In this document: piece by piece, positions 37,572 to 45,539 of the stretch
Numbering within the stretch: the stretch's first letter is position 1
How the letters are laid out: every line of letters begins with the position of its first letter
From: an uncultured Clostridia bacterium
Lineage (GTDB): Bacteria; Bacillota; Clostridia; Lachnospirales; Anaerotignaceae
DNA: 64,000 bases
NCBI GenBank assembly: GCA_944383885.1
Contig: CALWRF010000038.1
Coordinates: 124,001-188,000, forward strand
Reading direction: 5' to 3'
The notes under the pieces: generated by a model
Database searches by the model: none
What the model was told of the DNA's origin: nothing
Seen by the model: the letters and a program-made list of their open reading frames with translations, nothing else
Position numbers and translations under genes: made by a program

Positions 37572-38669
37572 TTATTCCTCCTTTTTGTATGTAAGAAGGA
37601 CATCACCGTCTATAATATCCGTTTTACACAGCTTAAATTTAAAAGCGTCTTTTAATTCGTCAATTCCTGCTCCGCCGACAGGTGTTTTGGCTTTGCCGCC
37701 GAATATAACAGGTCCAATATATATTTTAACCTCATTTACAATTCCGGCTTTAAGGGCGCTGTAATTAAGCTCTCCGCCGCCTTCCAGCAAAACCGAGTCA
37801 ATGCCATTTTGTCCCAGTATTTCCATAAGATTTTTTAAATCCACAAAGCCGTTTTTTTCATTAACTTCCAAAACCTCGCAGCCGGCGTTTTCAAGCATTC
37901 CAGCTTTTTCATTATCTTTTTTGCAGCAGGCAATAATTGTTTTAATATCCTTTGCTGTTTTTACAATATTGCTGTTTTCGGAAATACTTAAATGCGAGTC
38001 GCAGATAATTCTTACAGGATTTCGTCCGTTTTCAATTCGGCAGTTAAGCATAGGATTGTCGTTTTTAACAGTTCCCATACCTGCCATTATTCCCATTAAA
38101 TCATTCCTTAAACTGTGGACATTTTTTCTGGATTTTTCGTTTGTTATCCACTGGGATTTACCTGTTGCAGTGGCTATTTTGCCGTCCATTGTCATGGCGT
38201 ATTTCATTACAACATAAGGCGTTTTATGCGTAATATAGTGAAAAAACACGCTGTTTATACTGTCACATTCCTCACGCATAAAGTCTTCTGTTACTTTAAT
38301 TTTGTTTTCACGCAGTATACGTACGCCTTTTCCGGCAACAAGTGGATTAGGGTCGCGTGAACCTATTACAACCTCGCTAATACCAGAAGCAATAATAATT
38401 TCAGTGCACGGCGGAGTTTTGCCATAGTGGCAGCACGGCTCTAAAGTAACATATAAAACAGCGCCTTTAAGAGCTTCTTTATCGCGGCATGATAAAATTG
38501 CATTTCTTTCGGCATGAAATCCGCCGTAATGCATGTGGAAGCCTTCTGATATAATCTTGCCGTTTTTAACAATAACAGCGCCTACTTTAGGATTAGGATT
38601 TACTTTACCCTCTCCTTTAAAAGCCAGTTCAATGGCTCTTTTCATAAATCTTTCCTCATACAAAATCAT
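37572..38669 (-). CDS. ribD: Bifunctional deaminase/reductase RibD
   Basis: Second and third steps of riboflavin synthesis. The 365-residue protein has an N-terminal deaminase domain with HAERNAILS and PCCHYGKTPPC (zinc site), and a C-terminal reductase domain with MTMDGKIAT, ITNEKSRKNVHSLR and LLEGGGELNYSA. I chose ATG 38669 by length match to RibD starts of the form M-x-x-x-x-M-K-R-A; ATG 38645 has a better ribosome site (AGGAAAG) and is an alternative. It is first in the operon, just after the attenuator terminator of the FMN riboswitch. Confidence 0.92.
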   Translation of the reverse strand: MILYEERFMKRAIELAFKGEGKVNPNPKVGAVIVKNGKIISEGFHMHYGGFHAERNAILSCRDKEALKGAVLYVTLEPCCHYGKTPPCTEIIIASGISEVVIGSRDPNPLVAGKGVRILRENKIKVTEDFMREECDSINSVFFHYITHKTPYVVMKYAMTMDGKIATATGKSQWITNEKSRKNVHSLRNDLMGIMAGMGTVKNDNPMLNCRIENGRNPVRIICDSHLSISENSNIVKTAKDIKTIIACCKKDNEKAGMLENAGCEVLEVNEKNGFVDLKNLMEILGQNGIDSVLLEGGGELNYSALKAGIVNEVKIYIGPVIFGGKAKTPVGGAGIDELKDAFKFKLCKTDIIDGDVLLTYKKEE

Positions 38670-38702
38670 CAACTCCCAAAAAATCTTTGGGGCAATAAAA
38701 AA

Positions 38703-38726
38703 CCTCGGAATACATAAATTCCGAGG
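38703..38726 (-). terminator. Riboswitch-controlled terminator before ribD
   Basis: On the minus strand CCTCGGAAT pairs with ATTCCGAGG (38718-38726 with 38703-38711), then TTTTTTATTGCC. It sits between the FMN aptamer and ribD, so it is the expression platform. A second stem ATAAACAC/GTGTTTAT (38740-38747 with 38751-38758) lies just upstream. Confidence 0.85.
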
Positions 38727-38777
38727 CATTAAAAGCAGTATAAACACGCGGTGTTTATTAAACAACGCAAAATAATT

Positions 38778-38885
38778 ATCTTCTTCCATCCAGACTTTAC
38801 TGTCGGCTCCGGAATTTCACCGAATCATGCCAAAAAGGCTCGCGGGCTGTACCGCCGGTAGGGACTTGCACCCTGCCCCGAAGAT
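38778..38885 (-). ncRNA. FMN riboswitch (RFN element) of the rib operon
   Basis: On the minus strand the conserved RFN core is read: ATCTTCGGGGCAGGGTG, CCCTACCGGCGGTAC, AGCCCGCGAGCC, then GATTCGGTGAAATTCCG, GCCGACAGTAAAGTCTGG and ATGGAAGAAGAT closing the P1 stem (GAAGAT at 38880-38885 pairs with ATCTTC at 38778-38783 as drawn on plus). It binds FMN and turns the ribD-ribE-ribBA-ribH transcript off through the terminator at 38703-38726. Confidence 0.96.
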
Positions 38886-38911
38886 TTTGTATTAGTATTA
38901 AATTTGACATA

Positions 38912-38940
38912 ATTTTAGCACACTGCAATAAATAATTCAA
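38912..38940 (-). promoter_or_regulatory. Promoter of the riboflavin operon
   Basis: On the minus strand -35 TTGAAT (38935-38940), 17-bp spacer, -10 TAAAAT (38912-38917) with an extended TG element. It lies directly before the FMN aptamer. Confidence 0.65.
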
Positions 38941-39030
38941 TGCAATTTCATAAATTTCATTAAATAATTTAACCGCGGCACAAAATGCGAATTTTAATTA
39001 ATTTATTTATAATATAAAAGCAGTTATTTC

Positions 39031-39072
39031 GTTGTAAAAACAACATAAATTAATCTAAAATATGGCTATAAT
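39031..39072 (+). promoter_or_regulatory. hcp promoter with palindrome
   Basis: GTTGT AAAA ACAAC (39031-39044) is a perfect 5-bp inverted repeat overlapping the -35 position of a -10 TATAAT at 39067-39072. The -35 word itself is weak. A CRP/FNR-type factor such as HcpR would bind a palindrome of this size; this is inference. Confidence 0.45.
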
Positions 39073-39106
39073 AATGCCATAACAAATTGAGAGGAGATTA
39101 ATACAG

Positions 39107-40684
39107 ATGGATAAAATGTTTTGTTTCCAGTGTGAACAGACTGCCGGCTGTTCAGGCTGCAAAGCTTCTGCCGGTGTATGCGGTAAAAAATCATCAACAG
39201 CAAACCTTCAGGACGAGCTTACAGGCGCTCTTATTGGTCTTTCAAAAAGCCTCTGCCCTAAATGCGTAAATGATAAAACAGATAAAATTATGCTTGAAGG
39301 TCTTTTTACAACTGTAACAAATGTAAATTTTAACGACGAAACAATACAGGAATTAATTGATGAAGTAAATAATTTAAAAATAGAAATAACAAAAAACAAC
39401 AATACATCACCTTGTGAAAACTATGATGTAACAAATATATGGAACGCCAACGAAGATATCCGTTCTTTAAAATCCCTTATTCTTTTCGGCATAAGGGGCA
39501 TGGCGGCTTACGCTTACCACGCAATGGTTCTTGGATATATAGAAAAAGAAATAACAGACTTTATATATAAAGCACTTAACACAATAGGCGATAACAGCCA
39601 GACAATGGAAACTCTTCTTCCTGTTGTAATGGAAGTCGGCAAGGTGAACCTCAGCTGTATGGCGCTTCTTGATAAAGCCAACACAGAAACATTCGGCAAC
39701 CCGGCACCTGTTACAGTGCCTTTAAAAGTAGAAAAAGGACCGTTTATAGTAATTTCAGGTCATGACCTTTACGACCTTAAACTTCTTTTGGAGCAGACAA
39801 AAGATAAAGGCATAAATATTTATACTCACGGCGAAATGCTTCCTGCCCACGGCTATCCGCTTTTAAAACAGTATCCGCATTTAAAAGGCAATTTCGGCAC
39901 AGCTTGGCAGAACCAGCAGAAAGAGTTCGACAATATCCCATCTCCTGTACTTTTTACAACAAACTGTATAATGCCTGTTAAAGAAAGCTACAGCGACAGA
40001 GTATTTACAACAGAAGTTGTTTCATACCCGGGCATGGTGCATATAGGCGAAGACAAAGACTTTACACCTGTTATAAACAAAGCTCTTGAGCTTGGCGGAT
40101 ATAAAGAAGATAAAGTCTTTACAGGCATAAACGGCGACACACAGGTAACAACAGGCTTTGGGCACAACACTGTCCTTTCTGTTGCGGATAAAGTTATAGA
40201 CGCCGTTAAGTCAGGAGCTATAAAGCACTTCTTCCTTGTAGGCGGCTGCGACGGCGCCAAAACAGGTCGCAACTACTACACGGAATTTGTAAAACAGACA
40301 CCTTCAGATTCTGTTGTTTTAACCCTTGCCTGCGGCAAATACCGTTTTAACGACTTAGATTTAGGCACTATAGGCGGACTTCCTCGTATTATGGATATGG
40401 GTCAGTGCAACGACGCATACAGCGCAATTAAAGTTGCCGTTGCACTTTCAGAAGCATTTAACTGCGGTGTAAATGAGCTTCCGCTTTCAATGGTTCTTTC
40501 ATGGTATGAGCAGAAAGCCGTATGCATACTCCTTACTCTCCTTTATTTAGGCATTAAAAATATATATCTCGGTCCAACACTTCCGGCATTTGTCTCCCCT
40601 AATGTGCTTAACTACCTTGTTGAAAACTTCAACATATCCCCAATAAGCACACCGGAAGAAGACCTTAAAAAAATTCTGGGTTAA
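39107..40684 (+). CDS. hcp: Hydroxylamine reductase / hybrid cluster protein
   Basis: A 525-residue Fe-S protein with an N-terminal [4Fe-4S] cluster and the hybrid Fe-S-O cluster. It reduces hydroxylamine or nitric oxide and protects against nitrosative stress in anaerobes. Seen: N-terminal cysteines in MFCFQCEQTAGCSGC and GVCGKK, HGEMLPAHGYP, TTNCIMP, FLVGGCDGAK, LACGKYRFN and the later glutamates. Length is normal for the anaerobic (class III-like) form. It is monocistronic, with a palindrome at the promoter and a terminator after it. ATG 39107 follows GAGAGGAG. Confidence 0.95.
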   Translation: MDKMFCFQCEQTAGCSGCKASAGVCGKKSSTANLQDELTGALIGLSKSLCPKCVNDKTDKIMLEGLFTTVTNVNFNDETIQELIDEVNNLKIEITKNNNTSPCENYDVTNIWNANEDIRSLKSLILFGIRGMAAYAYHAMVLGYIEKEITDFIYKALNTIGDNSQTMETLLPVVMEVGKVNLSCMALLDKANTETFGNPAPVTVPLKVEKGPFIVISGHDLYDLKLLLEQTKDKGINIYTHGEMLPAHGYPLLKQYPHLKGNFGTAWQNQQKEFDNIPSPVLFTTNCIMPVKESYSDRVFTTEVVSYPGMVHIGEDKDFTPVINKALELGGYKEDKVFTGINGDTQVTTGFGHNTVLSVADKVIDAVKSGAIKHFFLVGGCDGAKTGRNYYTEFVKQTPSDSVVLTLACGKYRFNDLDLGTIGGLPRIMDMGQCNDAYSAIKVAVALSEAFNCGVNELPLSMVLSWYEQKAVCILLTLLYLGIKNIYLGPTLPAFVSPNVLNYLVENFNISPISTPEEDLKKILG

Positions 40685-40741
40685 AATACAATCTAATATT
40701 TTTATTTTAATATAGTTTAAATCTTCATTACCTTTTTACCC

Positions 40742-40766
40742 AACGGTACAGTTTATCTGTACCGTT
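40742..40766 (+). terminator. Terminator after hcp
   Basis: AACGGTACAG (40742-40751), TTTAT loop, CTGTACCGTT (40757-40766), followed by TTTATTATA. Confidence 0.88.
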
Positions 40767-40780
40767 TTTATTATAGAATA

Positions 40781-40847
40781 TGTAAAGGAAACTTGACAAA
40801 ACACGCAACTTATATTAGAATAAAATTGTAAAGGAAACTTGTCAAAG
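40781..40847 (+). promoter_or_regulatory. XRE promoter with paired operator repeats
   Basis: -35 TTGACA (40793-40798), exactly 17 bp, -10 TAGAAT (40816-40821). A 19-bp direct repeat GTAAAGGAAACTTGxCAAA occurs once over the -35 (from 40782) and once at the start of the transcript (from 40829), with a spacing of 47 bp. The placement fits repression by the XRE protein encoded just downstream. Confidence 0.72.
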
Positions 40848-40858
40848 GCGGTGATTAA

Positions 40859-41065
40859 TTGAAAAATTATGTTGAACAGCTGCGAAAGGAACACGGCTTA
40901 AATCAAGATGAATTGGCAAAAATACTTCGTGTTTCAAGGCAAACCATAAGCTCTATTGAAAACGGCAAATATAATCCGTCTTTGGAATTAGCTTTTGCAA
41001 TTTCTGACTTTTTTCAAAAAACCATAGAAGAAATCTTTGTTTATGAAAGGGGGACAAAAAAATGA
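40859..41065 (+). CDS. XRE-type helix-turn-helix regulator (small)
   Basis: A 68-residue Cro/C1-type DNA-binding protein that is all HTH: RKEHGLNQDELAKILRVSRQTISSIENGKYNPSLELAFAIS, then EEIFVYERG. It starts at TTG 40859 behind AAAGGCGGTGATTAA and overlaps the next gene's start by 4 bp (ATGA). With its membrane partner it looks like a small two-gene regulatory unit, common in Firmicutes (HTH next to a small membrane protein). It probably represses its own promoter through the repeats at 40782 and 40829. Confidence 0.9.
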   Translation: MKNYVEQLRKEHGLNQDELAKILRVSRQTISSIENGKYNPSLELAFAISDFFQKTIEEIFVYERGTKK

Positions 41066-41505
41066 AAAAGAGTCATTTAATAACCGGCATAGTATATGTT
41101 TTAGTAGGAATTGTTTTTCTTGTTGCAGCCTTGTTTACCGAAACTAAAATTAATTCTCTGCTTTTTGGCTTTACAGGTGCATGTATAGGTCCCGGAATAT
41201 TAATGATATGCAAATATTTCTATTGGTCCTCACCTAAAAACAAGGCAGTTTATGAAGAAAAACTCGAAAGAGAACGGATAGAACTTCATGACGAAATGAA
41301 AAACTTAATCCGTTGTAAAACAGCTATGTATTTATATGTTGCAGGACTTTTTATAATATCTTTTTCAATGGTAGTCTTTTCTGTTTTGGATTCCTTAGAG
41401 ATTTTGAAAAATGGAAATATTTTTGTTTTTTATCTTGCCGGATATATGGCTTTTCAAATTATAGGCGGCATAGTTATATATAAACACATAATGAAAAAAT
41501 ACTGA
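41062..41505 (+). CDS. Small membrane protein paired with XRE regulator
   Basis: A 147-residue protein with four predicted TM helices (about 7-27, 30-50, 88-110, 118-140) and a charged cytoplasmic loop at 55-85 containing EEKLERERIELHDEMKN. No enzymatic motif is visible. It overlaps the XRE gene by 4 bp, so the two are coupled. Similar pairs elsewhere have a membrane protein controlling or controlled by a short XRE factor. Function unknown. Confidence 0.8.
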   Translation: MKKSHLITGIVYVLVGIVFLVAALFTETKINSLLFGFTGACIGPGILMICKYFYWSSPKNKAVYEEKLERERIELHDEMKNLIRCKTAMYLYVAGLFIISFSMVVFSVLDSLEILKNGNIFVFYLAGYMAFQIIGGIVIYKHIMKKY

Positions 41506-41516
41506 TATATAAAAAC

Positions 41517-41543
41517 AGCGGACAGGCATAAAACCTGTCCGCT
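41517..41543. terminator. Bidirectional terminator between membrane-protein gene and etfA
   Basis: AGCGGACAGG (41517-41526), CATAAAA loop, CCTGTCCGCT (41534-41543), followed by TTACTTTTTT. Genes converge here. Confidence 0.88.
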
Positions 41544-41574
41544 TTACTTTTTTATAACTTTTCTATATTATAAA

Positions 41575-42576
41575 TTACTGAGCGTTTTTAGCTGCTTTAA
41601 CTTTAGCAACAGCCTCTGTAAGTTTAGGTATAATAACCTTAACATCGCCAACAATACCAAGGTCAGCTATGTCAAAAATAGGTGCTGTGTCGTTCTTGTT
41701 AATAGCTATAATGTACTCTGAGCCTTCCATGCCGGCAACGTGCTGAATAGCGCCTGAAATACCGCAAGCCATGTAAAGGTCAGGTCTAACTGTTTTACCC
41801 GTCTGTCCAACCTGTCTGTCTTTATCAATCCAGCCAGCGTCAACATTAGCTCTTGATGATGAAATCTCACCGCCAAGAACGTCGGCAAGTTTCTGAAGCT
41901 CGCCAAAGAACTCTGGGCTGCCGATACCGCGTCCGCCGGAAATAAGATATTTAGCTTCTGTAATATCAACTGTCTTTTTGTCCTCTTTGATAACTTCTTT
42001 AATTTTAACAACAGGAGTCTTAAACTCAACTTTAAGGTCCTCAATTTCGCCTTTTCTTGCTGTATCTTTAGCAAGAGCCTGCATAACGCCAGGACGTACT
42101 GTTGCCATCTGCGGTCTGTGGTTCTTGCAAAGTATAGTAGCCATAATGTTGCCGCCAAATGCAGGACGAGTCATTCTGAGAAGCTTAGTTTCAGGGTCAA
42201 TGTCAAGACCTGTGCAGTCAGCTGTAAGACCTGTATGTATCCTTGCAGATACCCTTGGAGCAAGGTCACGACCTATTGAAGAAGCGCCGAAAAGGAAAAC
42301 TTCCGGGTCGTATTTTTTAATAACAGCTGTTACAGCATCTGCGTAAGGCTCTGTTAAATATTCTTTGAGCATAGGGTCGTCAACTACAACAACCTTGTCA
42401 GCGCCAAACTGAATGCATACTTCAGCTTTATTTTTAATATCTGAGCCAAGGAGTACGGCAACAACTTTCTGTCCGAGGTCAGCGGCAAGTTTTGTAGCTT
42501 CGCCAATAAGCTCAATACCTACTTTTGCCAATTCTCCATCTCTTTGTTCCATTAATACAAATACGTCTTTACTCAT
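41575..42576 (-). CDS. etfA: Electron transfer flavoprotein alpha subunit
   Basis: A 333-residue EtfA partner of EtfB and butyryl-CoA dehydrogenase. The N-terminal domain is MSKDVFVLMEQRDGELAKVG; the C-terminal FAD domain shows LISGGRGIGSPEFF, SSRANVDAGWIDKDRQVGQTGKTVRPDLYMACGISG (in several motifs) and INKNDTAPIFDIADLGIVGD. ATG 42576 is preferred over the in-frame TTG 7 codons up because GGAGGAG lies between them. Last gene of the bcd-etfB-etfA operon; with NADH and ferredoxin the complex can bifurcate electrons in clostridia (family knowledge). Confidence 0.96.
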   Translation of the reverse strand: MSKDVFVLMEQRDGELAKVGIELIGEATKLAADLGQKVVAVLLGSDIKNKAEVCIQFGADKVVVVDDPMLKEYLTEPYADAVTAVIKKYDPEVFLFGASSIGRDLAPRVSARIHTGLTADCTGLDIDPETKLLRMTRPAFGGNIMATILCKNHRPQMATVRPGVMQALAKDTARKGEIEDLKVEFKTPVVKIKEVIKEDKKTVDITEAKYLISGGRGIGSPEFFGELQKLADVLGGEISSSRANVDAGWIDKDRQVGQTGKTVRPDLYMACGISGAIQHVAGMEGSEYIIAINKNDTAPIFDIADLGIVGDVKVIIPKLTEAVAKVKAAKNAQ

Positions 42577-42598
42577 CGTAGGATTCTCCTCCTTCAAC

Positions 42599-43399
42599 TT
42601 AGATTATGTGTCTTTCTTCTAATTTATCAACAATTATCTTAACTGCTTCATCAGCTGAAACATCATCATATTTTATTCCAGCGCCTTTAGCCTGTTTTGT
42701 GAATGACTTGTAAACATTTGTAGGAGAACCCTTAAGACCGATGTTTGCAGGGTCAAACATATCTTTAAGGTCTTCAAAACCGAGAACTTTAACTTCTTTT
42801 TCCCGGTAAGCGTCGTAAATGCCGTGAACTGACATATACCTTGGCTCAGCAAGCTCTGAAAGTGCTGTTATAAGGCAAGGAACAGGGAGTTCAAGTATGT
42901 GGTATCTGTCCTCAAACTGTCTTTTAACAACAACCTGTTTGTCGTCAATGCTGAGTATTTCTTCAGCGTAGCTTACCTGAGGGATACCAAGGTGCTCGGC
43001 AATCTGCGGACCAACCTGCGCTGTATCGCCATCAATAGCCTGGCGGCCTGTTATAACAAGGTCATAACCTATTTTTCTTAAGCCTGCGGCTATAATTGTA
43101 GATGTAGCAAATGTATCGGAACCGCCGAAAGCTCTGTCTGATAAAAGATAAGCATCGTCAGCGCCCATAGCAAGAGCCTCTCTTAAAGCAACATCTGCCT
43201 GAGCAGGTCCCATAGATACTATAGTAACTGTAGAACCGTCATTAAGTCTTTCTTTTATTTCAAGGGCAGCTTCAATGCCTGCCTTATCGTCTGGGTTAAT
43301 AATTGAAGGAACGCCGTCTCTGATAAGTGTATTTGTCTTAGGATCAAGCTTAACTTCTGTTGTGTCTGGAACCTGCTTTATGCATACAACAATTTTCAT
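42599..43399 (-). CDS. etfB: Electron transfer flavoprotein beta subunit
   Basis: A 266-residue EtfB. It starts MKIVVCIKQVPDTTEVKLDP, typical of the clostridial form that goes with Bcd, and has TGRQAIDGDTAQVGPQIAEHLGIPQVS and the C-terminal VDKLEERHII. It binds the bifurcating FAD in related complexes. It follows bcd by 58 bp and precedes etfA by 22 bp. ATG 43399 follows GGAGT at good spacing. No fusion or truncation. Confidence 0.96.
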   Translation of the reverse strand: MKIVVCIKQVPDTTEVKLDPKTNTLIRDGVPSIINPDDKAGIEAALEIKERLNDGSTVTIVSMGPAQADVALREALAMGADDAYLLSDRAFGGSDTFATSTIIAAGLRKIGYDLVITGRQAIDGDTAQVGPQIAEHLGIPQVSYAEEILSIDDKQVVVKRQFEDRYHILELPVPCLITALSELAEPRYMSVHGIYDAYREKEVKVLGFEDLKDMFDPANIGLKGSPTNVYKSFTKQAKGAGIKYDDVSADEAVKIIVDKLEERHII

Positions 43400-43457
43400 A
43401 GTGTGCTAACTCCTTTCGGTTTGTTTAGATTTAATCAAATTTTGGATTTTGTTTTAA

Positions 43458-44600
43458 TTATTTAATTTTAAGATGGTTAGCGATAACAATCTTCTGAACT
43501 TCGCTTGTACCTTCGTAGATTTCAGTAATCTTAGCGTCTCTCATCATTCTTTCAATATCGTATTCCCTCATATAGCCGTAGCCGCCGAATAACTGAAGAC
43601 ATCTTCTTGTAGCGTCAGAAGCTGTAGTAGCGCAAAGATATTTGCACTGTGCTGCGTATAAACCGTAAGGACGACCAGCCTCTTTTTCGCATGCTGCTTT
43701 GTAAAGCATAAGCTGAGCCGCGTCAATCCTTGTCTTAATATCAGCAAGCTCGAACTTTGTGTTCTGGAAAGCAGCGATATTTCTGCCGAACTGTTTTCTT
43801 TCTTTAACGTATTTAACGCATATATCGTAAGCGCCTTCCGCGATACCTGTAGCAACAGCGCCTATAGAAATACGTCCTGCGTCGAGAGTTGACATCATGA
43901 TTTTAAAGCCCTGTCCTTCCTGACCAAGCAGGTTTGCGGCAGGGACAACAGCGTTTTCAAAAATAAGGTCTGCCGTAGCTGAGCCTCTGATACCCATTTT
44001 CTTTTCATGTTTGCCAAATGAGAAACCAGGTGTGCCCTTTTCAACTATAAATGTTGAAATTCCATGGTTTCCTTTGGACTTGTCTGTCATTGTAGAAACG
44101 ATGTATACATCAGCCTCACCAGCGTTTGTAATGAAGCATTTTGTACCGTTAAGTATATAATTATCACCATCTTTTACAGCTTTTGTCTGCTGCATTGAGG
44201 AGTCAGAGCCGGCGCCAGGTTCAGTAAGGGCGAACGCGCCGAGTTTTCTTCCTGAAAGAAGGTCAGGAAGATATTTCTTTTTCTGTTCTTCATTTCCGTA
44301 CTGGAATATAGGGAAAACACCGAGTGTAGCATGAGCAGCTACAATTGTAGCTGTTGTAGCGCATACTTTTGCAAGTTCTTCAACAGCCATTATGTAAGCA
44401 AGATAATCTCCGCCCTGTCCTTCATACTCCTTCGGATAAGGGATACCGAAAAATCCGTATCTTGCAAGCTTTCCAATATTTTCTCTTGGGAATCTTTCTT
44501 CTTCATCAATCTCCTGTGCAAGAGGTTTAACTTCGTTCTCAGCAAACTTTCTGTACATTTCTTGCAATAATTTGTGTTCCTTTGATAATGAAAAATCCAT
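43458..44600 (-). CDS. bcd: Butyryl-CoA (short-chain acyl-CoA) dehydrogenase
   Basis: Reduces crotonyl-CoA to butyryl-CoA in fermentation with electrons from EtfAB. The 380-residue protein has the acyl-CoA dehydrogenase signatures GAFALTEPGAGSDSS and the C-terminal catalytic-base region QLFGGYGYMREYDIERMMRDAKITEIYEGTSEVQ. The start MDFSLSKEHKLLQEMYR is typical of clostridial Bcd. It is the first gene of bcd-etfB-etfA; no crotonase, hbd or thiolase gene is nearby. ATG 44600 follows AAAGGAGGAAAGAGTA. Confidence 0.95.
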   Translation of the reverse strand: MDFSLSKEHKLLQEMYRKFAENEVKPLAQEIDEEERFPRENIGKLARYGFFGIPYPKEYEGQGGDYLAYIMAVEELAKVCATTATIVAAHATLGVFPIFQYGNEEQKKKYLPDLLSGRKLGAFALTEPGAGSDSSMQQTKAVKDGDNYILNGTKCFITNAGEADVYIVSTMTDKSKGNHGISTFIVEKGTPGFSFGKHEKKMGIRGSATADLIFENAVVPAANLLGQEGQGFKIMMSTLDAGRISIGAVATGIAEGAYDICVKYVKERKQFGRNIAAFQNTKFELADIKTRIDAAQLMLYKAACEKEAGRPYGLYAAQCKYLCATTASDATRRCLQLFGGYGYMREYDIERMMRDAKITEIYEGTSEVQKIVIANHLKIK

Positions 44601-44813
44601 TACTCTTTCCTCCTTTAAATATAGAAAAGTGATTTTAATTCATTTTAAGTACCGTTAGACAAACATATTCGTCCCAGTAATTGTTTATTCCACACAAGTA
44701 ATATTATCAGTTTGATATTAAAATGTCAAGGTTTTTAAACTCTTTAATAATTTTGCACAGTATTTCTAAAAATTTTAGTATGATTTTACTAAAAAATTTT
44801 ATAGTCTTTGTCT

Positions 44814-44849
44814 TTTTTTAAATACAATAAATTTATTGTATTTAAAAAA
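44814..44849. repeat. 36-bp perfect AT palindrome between bcd and thpR
   Basis: Bases 44814-44849 form a perfect inverted repeat centred at 44831/44832 (TTTTTTAAATACAATAAA and its complement), 4 bp after the thpR stop. It has no GC clamp and no U-tract outside the stem, so it is not a standard terminator, though it may act as one. The rest of 44601-44853 is the AT-rich bcd promoter region. Confidence 0.75.
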
Positions 44850-44853
44850 GTAC

Positions 44854-45396
44854 TTATTTCAGTCTTTTTACATATATAGGGGTATATATAAGCTTTGGAC
44901 CAATTCTTTTGCTTTCCATTAAGGCTATTGATGTAACATCAAATTCTTTCTCACTAAATGCAATTTCTTTTTTAATTTCATCATAACCCTTTTTTAACTC
45001 AGCTTCCCTCGCAATGGTAATGTGCGGGCTGAGTCCCTGCCTGTCCCTTGAAAATCCTTGCTTTTGCAGGCTTTTTTCAAGACGCGAATGAACAATATTC
45101 AGTATATTTGATTCCCTTATTCCAACCCACACAATGCTCTTAAAGCCTCTTTTAAAAAAGCCTATCCCCCTTAAAGCCAGCTTAAAACTTTTTATAGAAG
45201 ATAGAGCTTCATCCATGGCAGTGCATATATTTTCAATATCTTCCTTATCAGTTTCACCAATAAACCTGACTGTCAGATGATAATTGCTTTCATCTGTAAA
45301 ATTGCCTTTTTTGCAGTTTTCCTTTATCCTTACGCTTACGGATTGAATATACTTTTTTACATCTTCGTCAAAATTTACAGCTATAAATGTTCTCAT
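44854..45396 (-). CDS. thpR: RNA 2',3'-cyclic phosphodiesterase (ThpR/LigT family)
   Basis: A 180-residue 2H-phosphoesterase. The two catalytic HxTx motifs are seen as YHLTVRF and PHITIAR, 80 to 90 residues apart. It starts MRTFIAVNFDEDV, the usual family start, so ATG 45396 is chosen; the in-frame codon 11 residues earlier reads through a ribosome site. It acts on RNA with 2',3'-cyclic ends; its biological role in bacteria is not clear. Monocistronic between the transketolase terminator and the 36-bp palindrome. Confidence 0.9.
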   Translation of the reverse strand: MRTFIAVNFDEDVKKYIQSVSVRIKENCKKGNFTDESNYHLTVRFIGETDKEDIENICTAMDEALSSIKSFKLALRGIGFFKRGFKSIVWVGIRESNILNIVHSRLEKSLQKQGFSRDRQGLSPHITIAREAELKKGYDEIKKEIAFSEKEFDVTSIALMESKRIGPKLIYTPIYVKRLK

Positions 45397-45494
45397 TGTC
45401 CCACTCTCCAGTAAAAAAATATTCAGCAAAATTTGTTAATAGTCAAACAAAGATTAGTATGCTAAATATTCTGTATACAATATATTATTCAAAA

Positions 45495-45525
45495 AATGGG
45501 TGGTTTTAAACATAAACCACCCATT
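45495..45525 (-). terminator. Terminator after transketolase
   Basis: On the minus strand AATGGGTGGTTT pairs with AAACCACCCATT (arms 45514-45525 and 45495-45506), followed by TTTTG. Strong 12-bp stem. Confidence 0.88.
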
Positions 45526-45539
45526 ATAATGTTAAATTC

